Shown here one piece after another: positions 60,150 to 64,000 of a DNA stretch of 64,000 nt (positions are counted from its first letter, which is position 1; every line of letters starts with the position of its first letter). Source of the DNA: an uncultured Olleya sp. (GTDB lineage Bacteria; Bacteroidota; Bacteroidia; Flavobacteriales; Flavobacteriaceae); NCBI GenBank assembly GCA_947503885.1, contig CANNFD010000009.1, positions 62,001 to 126,000 on the forward strand. The letters run 5' to 3'. A program made the position numbers and the translations under genes. The notes under the pieces are model-generated. The model was not told the DNA's origin. It ran no database searches and saw only the letters and a program-made list of their open reading frames with translations.

Positions 60150-63100
60150 ATGTTAGTAACACAAGCTGAAAGATTAAATTTCTCGTCTATTGTAAATAGA
60201 ACAGAATACCCAGATTTCATGGATATTCAGATTAAATCCTTTCAGGATTTTTTCCAGTTAGAAACAAAATCTGAAGAAAGAGGTGATGAAGGTCTATATA
60301 ATACCTTCATGGAGAACTTTCCAATTACAGACACACGTAATCAATTCGTATTAGAATTTTTAGATTACTTTATTGATCCACCAAGATATACCATTGAAGA
60401 GTGTATTGAAAGAGGACTAACCTATAGCGTTCCGCTTAAAGCAAGGTTAAAGTTATATTGTACAGACCCTGAACATGAGGATTTCGAGACCATTGTCCAG
60501 GATGTGTATTTAGGAACTATACCTTACATGACACCATCTGGTACATTTTGTATCAATGGAGCAGAACGTGTTGTTGTTTCTCAATTACATAGATCTCCGG
60601 GTGTATTTTTTGGACAGTCTTTCCATGCAAATGGAACCAAATTATATTCAGCTAGAGTTATTCCTTTTAAAGGATCATGGATAGAATTCGCTACAGATAT
60701 TAACCAAGTAATGTATGCTTACATTGATAGAAAGAAAAAGTTACCTGTAACTACTCTCTTTAGAGCTATTGGTTTTGAGCGTGATAAAGATATTTTAGAA
60801 ATTTTTGACTTAGCAGAAGAAGTTAAAGTTTCTAAATCAGGTCTTAAAAAAGTAATCGGTCGTAAACTTGCTGCACGTGTACTTAACACTTGGCATGAAG
60901 ATTTCGTTGATGAAGATACAGGTGAAGTTGTATCTATCGAGCGTAACGAGATTGTATTAGACCGTGATACAGAATTAGATAAAGAAAATATTGAGGAAAT
61001 CCTTGACATCGATGTAAAAACAATTCTTTTACATAAAGAAAGTGCACAACAAGGAGACTATGCAATCATACATAATACACTTCAAAAGGATCCAACAAAT
61101 TCTGAAAAAGAAGCTGTAGAACATATCTATAGACAATTACGTAATGCTGAGCCGCCAGATGAGGAAACAGCACGTGGTATTATAGATAAATTATTCTTTA
61201 GTGATCAACGTTACTCTTTAGGAGAAGTAGGTCGTTATAGAATGAACAAAAAATTACAATTAGATATCGGAATGGATAAGCAAGTGCTTACCAAAGAAGA
61301 TATTATTACTATAATTAAATACTTAATTGAATTAATCAACTCTAAAGCAGAGATTGATGATATTGACCACTTATCTAACCGTCGTGTACGTACAGTAGGT
61401 GAGCAATTATCTTCTCAATTTGGTGTTGGATTAGCACGTATGGCGCGTACAATCCGTGAGCGTATGAATGTTCGTGATAACGAAGTGTTTACACCTATCG
61501 ATTTAATTAATGCTAAGACGTTATCGTCTGTAATTAATTCTTTCTTTGGTACAAACCAGTTATCTCAATTTATGGATCAAACCAATCCACTTGCTGAAAT
61601 TACGCACAAGCGTCGTTTATCAGCATTAGGACCAGGTGGTTTATCAAGAGAGAGAGCAGGATTCGAAGTACGTGATGTTCACTATACACACTACGGAAGA
61701 CTTTGTCCAATTGAAACTCCAGAGGGACCAAACATTGGATTAATTTCATCTTTATCTGTATATGCTAAAGTAAATTCTATGGGATTCATTGAAACACCAT
61801 ATAGAAAAGTTACTGATGGTGTTGTTGATATTAAAGGAGAGCCTATTTACTTAAGTGCTGAAGAAGAAGAAGAGAAACTAATTGCACAAGCAACAGTTAA
61901 AGTTGATGATAAAGGTAAAATTTTACACGACAAAGTAATTGCTCGTATGGAAGGTGATTTTCCAGTAATAGATCCAAAAGAGATTCATTACACGGATGTT
62001 GCACCAAACCAAATCTCATCTATATCAGCATCTCTAATTCCATTCTTAGAGCATGATGATGCCAACCGTGCATTGATGGGATCAAACATGATGCGTCAAG
62101 CAGTACCTTTATTACGTCCACAAGCACCAATTGTTGGTACTGGATTAGAAAGACAAGTGGCTTCAGATTCTCGTGTGTTAATTAATGCAGAAGGAGATGG
62201 TGTTGTACAATATGTAGATGCTAATGAAATTGTAATTAAGTACGAAAGAACAGAAGATGAAGCTAAAGTTAGTTTTGATAGTGATATTAAAACATACCCA
62301 TTAGTTAAGTTTAGAAAAACTAACCAAGGAACTTCTATAAATTTAAAGCCTATTGTTAAAAAAGGTGATAAAATTACTAAAGGACAAGTATTATCTGAAG
62401 GTTATGCAACTCAAAAAGGAGAGTTAGCTTTAGGAAGAAATATGAAAGTAGCCTTTATGCCTTGGAAGGGGTATAACTTTGAGGATGCAATTGTAATTTC
62501 TGAAAAAGTTGTACGTGAAGATATTTTTACTTCTATTCATATTGATGAATATTCTTTAGATGTTAGAGATACTAAATTAGGTAATGAAGAATTAACAAAT
62601 GACATTCCTAACGTTTCTGAAGAGGCTACTAAAGACCTTGATGAAAATGGAATGATTCGTATTGGAGCAGAAGTTAAACCTGGAGATATTTTAATTGGTA
62701 AGATTACACCTAAAGGTGAATCTGACCCAACTCCTGAAGAGAAACTTTTACGTGCAATCTTTGGTGATAAAGCTGGAGATGTTAAAGATGCTTCATTAAA
62801 AGCATCACCTTCTTTACATGGTGTAGTAATTAATAAAAAATTATTTTCTAGAGCAGTAAAAGACAAGAGAAAGAGAGCTCAAGATAAAGAAGATATTGCT
62901 AAATTAGAAAACTTATATTATACTAAGTTTGACGAATTACAATCAGTTTTAGTTGAAAAACTATTTACTATTGTTAATGGTAAAACATCTCAAGGTATAT
63001 TTAATGATTTAGGAGAAGAAGTATTACCAAAAGGTAAAAAATTCACTTTAAAAATGTTAAATGCTGTTGATGATTATACGCACTTAACAGGAGGGACATG

Positions 63101-63962
63101 GACTACAGACGAGCATACTAATAAATTAGTTGCTGATTTAATACATAACTATAAGATTAAAGAAAACGACTTACAAGGGTCTTTAAGACGTGAGAAGTTT
63201 ACTATTTCTGTAGGAGATGAGTTACCAGCAGGTATCATTAAATTAGCTAAAGTTTATATCGCTAAAAAACGTAAGTTAAAAGTTGGTGATAAAATGGCTG
63301 GACGACATGGTAACAAAGGTATTGTTGCACGTATTGTACGTCAAGAAGATATGCCTTTCTTAGAAGATGGAACTCCGGTTGATATCGTATTAAATCCATT
63401 AGGTGTACCGTCTCGTATGAACATTGGTCAAATTTATGAAACTGTTTTAGGTTGGGCTGGTCAAGATTTAGGTCGTACATATGCAACCCCAATTTTTGAT
63501 GGAGCAACTATAGATCAAATTAATGAATTAACTGACGAAGCTGGTATACCAAGATACGGACATACTTATCTTTATGACGGTGGTACAGGAGATCGTTTTG
63601 ATCAACCTGCAACTGTTGGAGTTATCTACATGCTTAAATTAGGGCATATGGTAGACGATAAGATGCACGCACGTTCAATAGGACCATACTCTTTAATTAC
63701 ACAACAACCTTTAGGTGGTAAAGCACAATTTGGAGGACAACGTTTTGGAGAGATGGAAGTATGGGCACTAGAGGCTTACGGAGCATCTGCAACATTAAGA
63801 GAAATCTTAACAGTAAAATCTGATGATGTAGTTGGTAGAGCTAAAACTTACGAAGCAATCGTTAAAGGAGAGCCAATGCCAGAACCTGGATTACCAGAAT
63901 CTTTCAACGTATTAATGCACGAATTGAAAGGATTAGGATTAGACATTAGATTAGAAGAATAA
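60150..63962 (+). CDS. rpoB: RNA polymerase beta subunit
   Basis: From the ATG at 60150 this is a 1270-residue protein. An in-frame TTG just before is not needed. The rifampicin-binding region is wild type in all main positions ([20 protein letters not shown], followed by LSALGPGG). [27 protein letters not shown] and the C-terminal [18 protein letters not shown] are also present. It forms the catalytic core with RpoC, whose gene should start right after the window. It is transcribed from the operon upstream. Confidence 0.99.
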   Translation: MLVTQAERLNFSSIVNRTEYPDFMDIQIKSFQDFFQLETKSEERGDEGLYNTFMENFPITDTRNQFVLEFLDYFIDPPRYTIEECIERGLTYSVPLKARLKLYCTDPEHEDFETIVQDVYLGTIPYMTPSGTFCINGAERVVVSQLHRSPGVFFGQSFHANGTKLYSARVIPFKGSWIEFATDINQVMYAYIDRKKKLPVTTLFRAIGFERDKDILEIFDLAEEVKVSKSGLKKVIGRKLAARVLNTWHEDFVDEDTGEVVSIERNEIVLDRDTELDKENIEEILDIDVKTILLHKESAQQGDYAIIHNTLQKDPTNSEKEAVEHIYRQLRNAEPPDEETARGIIDKLFFSDQRYSLGEVGRYRMNKKLQLDIGMDKQVLTKEDIITIIKYLIELINSKAEIDDIDHLSNRRVRTVGEQLSSQFGVGLARMARTIRERMNVRDNEVFTPIDLINAKTLSSVINSFFGTNQLSQFMDQTNPLAEITHKRRLSALGPGGLSRERAGFEVRDVHYTHYGRLCPIETPEGPNIGLISSLSVYAKVNSMGFIETPYRKVTDGVVDIKGEPIYLSAEEEEEKLIAQATVKVDDKGKILHDKVIARMEGDFPVIDPKEIHYTDVAPNQISSISASLIPFLEHDDANRALMGSNMMRQAVPLLRPQAPIVGTGLERQVASDSRVLINAEGDGVVQYVDANEIVIKYERTEDEAKVSFDSDIKTYPLVKFRKTNQGTSINLKPIVKKGDKITKGQVLSEGYATQKGELALGRNMKVAFMPWKGYNFEDAIVISEKVVREDIFTSIHIDEYSLDVRDTKLGNEELTNDIPNVSEEATKDLDENGMIRIGAEVKPGDILIGKITPKGESDPTPEEKLLRAIFGDKAGDVKDASLKASPSLHGVVINKKLFSRAVKDKRKRAQDKEDIAKLENLYYTKFDELQSVLVEKLFTIVNGKTSQGIFNDLGEEVLPKGKKFTLKMLNAVDDYTHLTGGTWTTDEHTNKLVADLIHNYKIKENDLQGSLRREKFTISVGDELPAGIIKLAKVYIAKKRKLKVGDKMAGRHGNKGIVARIVRQEDMPFLEDGTPVDIVLNPLGVPSRMNIGQIYETVLGWAGQDLGRTYATPIFDGATIDQINELTDEAGIPRYGHTYLYDGGTGDRFDQPATVGVIYMLKLGHMVDDKMHARSIGPYSLITQQPLGGKAQFGGQRFGEMEVWALEAYGASATLREILTVKSDDVVGRAKTYEAIVKGEPMPEPGLPESFNVLMHELKGLGLDIRLEE

Positions 63963-64000
63963 TTTTAAGTGAGTAGAGCAGTTTTAATTTATTTTAAAAC

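Noticed and set aside
61500-61750. Rifampicin-resistance change in rpoB
   Set aside because: [13 protein letters not shown] and LSALGPGG segments are wild type at the common resistance positions.

Overview
The window is a low-GC (about one third G+C by eye) chromosomal segment from a member of the Bacteroidota, almost certainly a marine-type Flavobacteriaceae. The evidence is the gene content (DUF2851, DUF6705-like and DUF4836-like families, NamZ/DUF1343, TonB-receptor-like barrel, separate ftsE), repeated matches to the Bacteroidota promoter -7 box TAnnTTTG, few Shine-Dalgarno sites apart from a striking one in front of rpsU, and small secreted proteins ending their signal peptides in 'FAQ' or 'SC'. 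No genus can be fixed from the sequence alone. I see no insertion sequence, prophage, CRISPR array or rRNA gene.

Layout. 1-970: tail of a large surface protein with Ca-binding DxDxDG repeats and a small membrane protein. 1071-9934: an accessory heme/lipid block: patatin phospholipase, a membrane-anchored protein with a duplicated unnamed domain and a DyP-type heme peroxidase on the + strand, then on the - strand an adenylate cyclase with TPRs and a catalase-like/SRPBCC fusion, with a YitT transporter and an HD phosphohydrolase between the two halves. This is the best candidate here for an undescribed system. 10148-17814: DUF1801, kdsA, an ABC pair with a degenerate ATPase, a DUF4836-like lipoprotein, typA and a PnuC-like transporter. 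17934-28451: cell-surface polysaccharide genes (FemAB/GNAT-like acyltransferase, DegT aminotransferase, flippase, FdtA-like isomerase, several glycosyltransferases, SGNH protein), on alternating strands, with ftsE inside. 28624-33412: a 1006-aa TPR protein and an outer-membrane barrel, probably a conserved pair. 33521-53469: mixed housekeeping and envelope genes (amidohydrolase, methyltransferase, YkgJ, sterol-desaturase-type hydroxylase, NamZ, LolE-like permease, CBS-type PLP enzyme, FKBP, N-formylglutamate amidohydrolase family, DUF2851, PspC, K+ channel, Na+/alanine symporter, HhH protein, acyl-CoA dehydrogenase). 53481-63962: the translation/transcription block rpsU, xerC, hpf, four tRNAs, tuf, tRNA-Trp, secE, nusG, rplK, rplA, rplJ, rplL, rpoB, in the order known from many bacteria.

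How they work together. The polysaccharide genes together could make and export a glycan carrying a 3-amino-3,6-dideoxyhexose, although the dTDP-sugar precursor genes are not in the window. kdsA supplies KDO for LPS. The last 10 kb builds ribosomes and RNA polymerase. The patatin-DyP and cyclase-catalase halves can be read as a lipid-peroxide or heme-dependent module under cAMP control, but this is inference from gene order and domains only.

Beyond genes, the window holds a nested palindromic intergenic element (41588-41678), a decaying DUF6705-like gene with two frameshifts (44758-45343), overlapping divergent promoter boxes (22434-22452), a possible leader ORF with two competing pairings in front of the CBS-type gene, and a terminator-like hairpin embedded in the coding start of the HhH gene. 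Many + strand starts offered by simple ORF calling are TTG codons. Some are false because they sit in a -7 box or just before an ATG. Three (17047, 19973, 40345) appear to be real.
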